From: Mycolicibacterium moriokaense
Lineage (GTDB): Bacteria > Actinomycetota > Actinomycetes > Mycobacteriales > Mycobacteriaceae
Assembly (NCBI RefSeq): GCF_010726085.1
Contig: NZ_AP022560.1
Location: 5,704,001-5,768,000, forward strand
Length of the DNA: 64,000 nucleotides
Direction of reading: 5' to 3'
Each line of letters begins with the position of its first letter. Positions within the stretch are counted from its first letter, which is position 1. The notes under the pieces were generated by a model. The model saw only the letters and a program-made list of their open reading frames with translations, had not been told where the DNA came from and made no database searches. Positions 63,559 through 64,000 of the stretch are shown one piece after another. Position numbers and translations under genes: made by a program.

Positions 63559-64000
63559 ATGACCGACAATGAAGACCCGCAGCCGACCACCATCCGCTTT
63601 GAAGGACCGGTCAATGGCGTAACACGAATTACGCTGGCCCGCGCGGAGGTTCACAACGCACAGAACCGCCAGATGCTCTACGAATTGAGCGCTGCGTTCG
63701 ACCGTGCGGCCCTGTGCGATGACACTCGGGTAGTTGTCCTCGCCGCCGACGGCATTCACTTCTCGGCGGGTCATGACCTCCGCGACCGGACACCGATGGG
63801 CGAATTCAAAACGGTTACCTGCTGCGGCGGGTTCGACCGTCCCGGCGCCGAGGGCTGGATGGCGATGGAGCAAGAGCTCTATCTGGGACTCTGTTGGCGA
63901 TGGCGGAACTTCCCGAAGCCGACCATCGCCGAAGTTCACGGCAAGGTGATATTGGCGGGCCTGATGCTCGTCTGGGTCTGCGACCTCATCGTCGCCGCGA
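63559..64000 (+). CDS. Enoyl-CoA hydratase/isomerase 2 (3' end cut off)
   Basis: The first 147 residues are visible before the window ends. The crotonase fold is shown by HFSAGHDLRDRTP and the second oxyanion-hole segment VHGKVILAGLMLVWVCDLIV. GGAG lies seven bases before ATG 63559. It follows the acyl-CoA dehydrogenase by 82 bases and would hydrate its product. The segment EGWMAMEQELYLGLCWRWRN is typical of a steroid-associated EchA subgroup, but this is only an impression. Confidence 0.87.
   Translation, partial: MTDNEDPQPTTIRFEGPVNGVTRITLARAEVHNAQNRQMLYELSAAFDRAALCDDTRVVVLAADGIHFSAGHDLRDRTPMGEFKTVTCCGGFDRPGAEGWMAMEQELYLGLCWRWRNFPKPTIAEVHGKVILAGLMLVWVCDLIVAA

Overview
The window is high-GC actinobacterial DNA and looks like a rapidly growing, environmental Mycobacterium/Mycolicibacterium. 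The signs are a KasA/KasB-type ketosynthase, an MmpL transporter, a PKS10/PKS11-type type III polyketide synthase, a complete yrbE-mce operon, several Ser/Thr kinases, mycobacterial DUF proteins, frequent GTG starts and 4-base ATGA/GTGA gene overlaps. No rRNA, tRNA, CRISPR, transposase or integrase was seen.

Layout. 1-7 kb: an incomplete KasB-like ketosynthase whose catalytic cysteine is replaced by aspartate, a DUF5994 pair, a cold-shock protein, a secreted DUF4185 protein, a Tat-exported amidase behind a long palindrome, and a coupled metallopeptidase/DUF4333 pair. 7-11.5 kb: two receptor-type Ser/Thr kinases around a penicillin-interacting serine hydrolase; one kinase carries an extracytoplasmic solute-binding domain. 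11.7-18 kb: MmpL, type III PKS, ICMT-type methyltransferase and FAD oxidoreductase as one overlapping operon, facing a P450. This resembles a polyketide-quinone or alkylpyrone cluster. 18-24 kb: a flippase-like membrane protein with a degenerate kinase-like centre, DUF2237, a deazaflavin-type oxidoreductase, an SDR and a TPR-LuxR regulator.

24-32 kb: a 477-bp sequence encoding a small secreted His-rich protein occurs twice in inverted orientation (23967-24443 and 31525-32001, roughly 98% identical by eye). It brackets a 7-kb module: MFS exporter, APC permease, BBE-like FAD oxidase, second APC permease, SnoaL-like protein and WYL regulator. 32-34.3 kb: two lipoproteins, one a DUF4344 metallopeptidase.

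34.4-64 kb: a large catabolic region, mostly on the minus strand. It has three Rieske oxygenases (two KshA-like), ferredoxin genes including a decayed P450/ferredoxin remnant, an E1 alpha/beta pair without E2, a frameshifted acyl-CoA dehydrogenase, a FabL-like SDR, a TetR regulator, ALDH, two enoyl-CoA hydratases, two acyl-CoA ligases, a complete Mce importer headed by a mycofactocin-type SDR, a KstD-family flavoprotein and a second acyl-CoA dehydrogenase. Six promoter regions share a CTAAG(C/T)-containing palindrome-like element, suggesting one TetR-controlled regulon. My inference is that the region imports a polycyclic isoprenoid-like substrate (steroid, bile acid, resin acid or triterpenoid) through Mce. 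The substrate would then be activated to CoA esters, dehydrogenated and hydroxylated on the rings, and shortened by beta-oxidation. The actual substrate cannot be read from the sequence.
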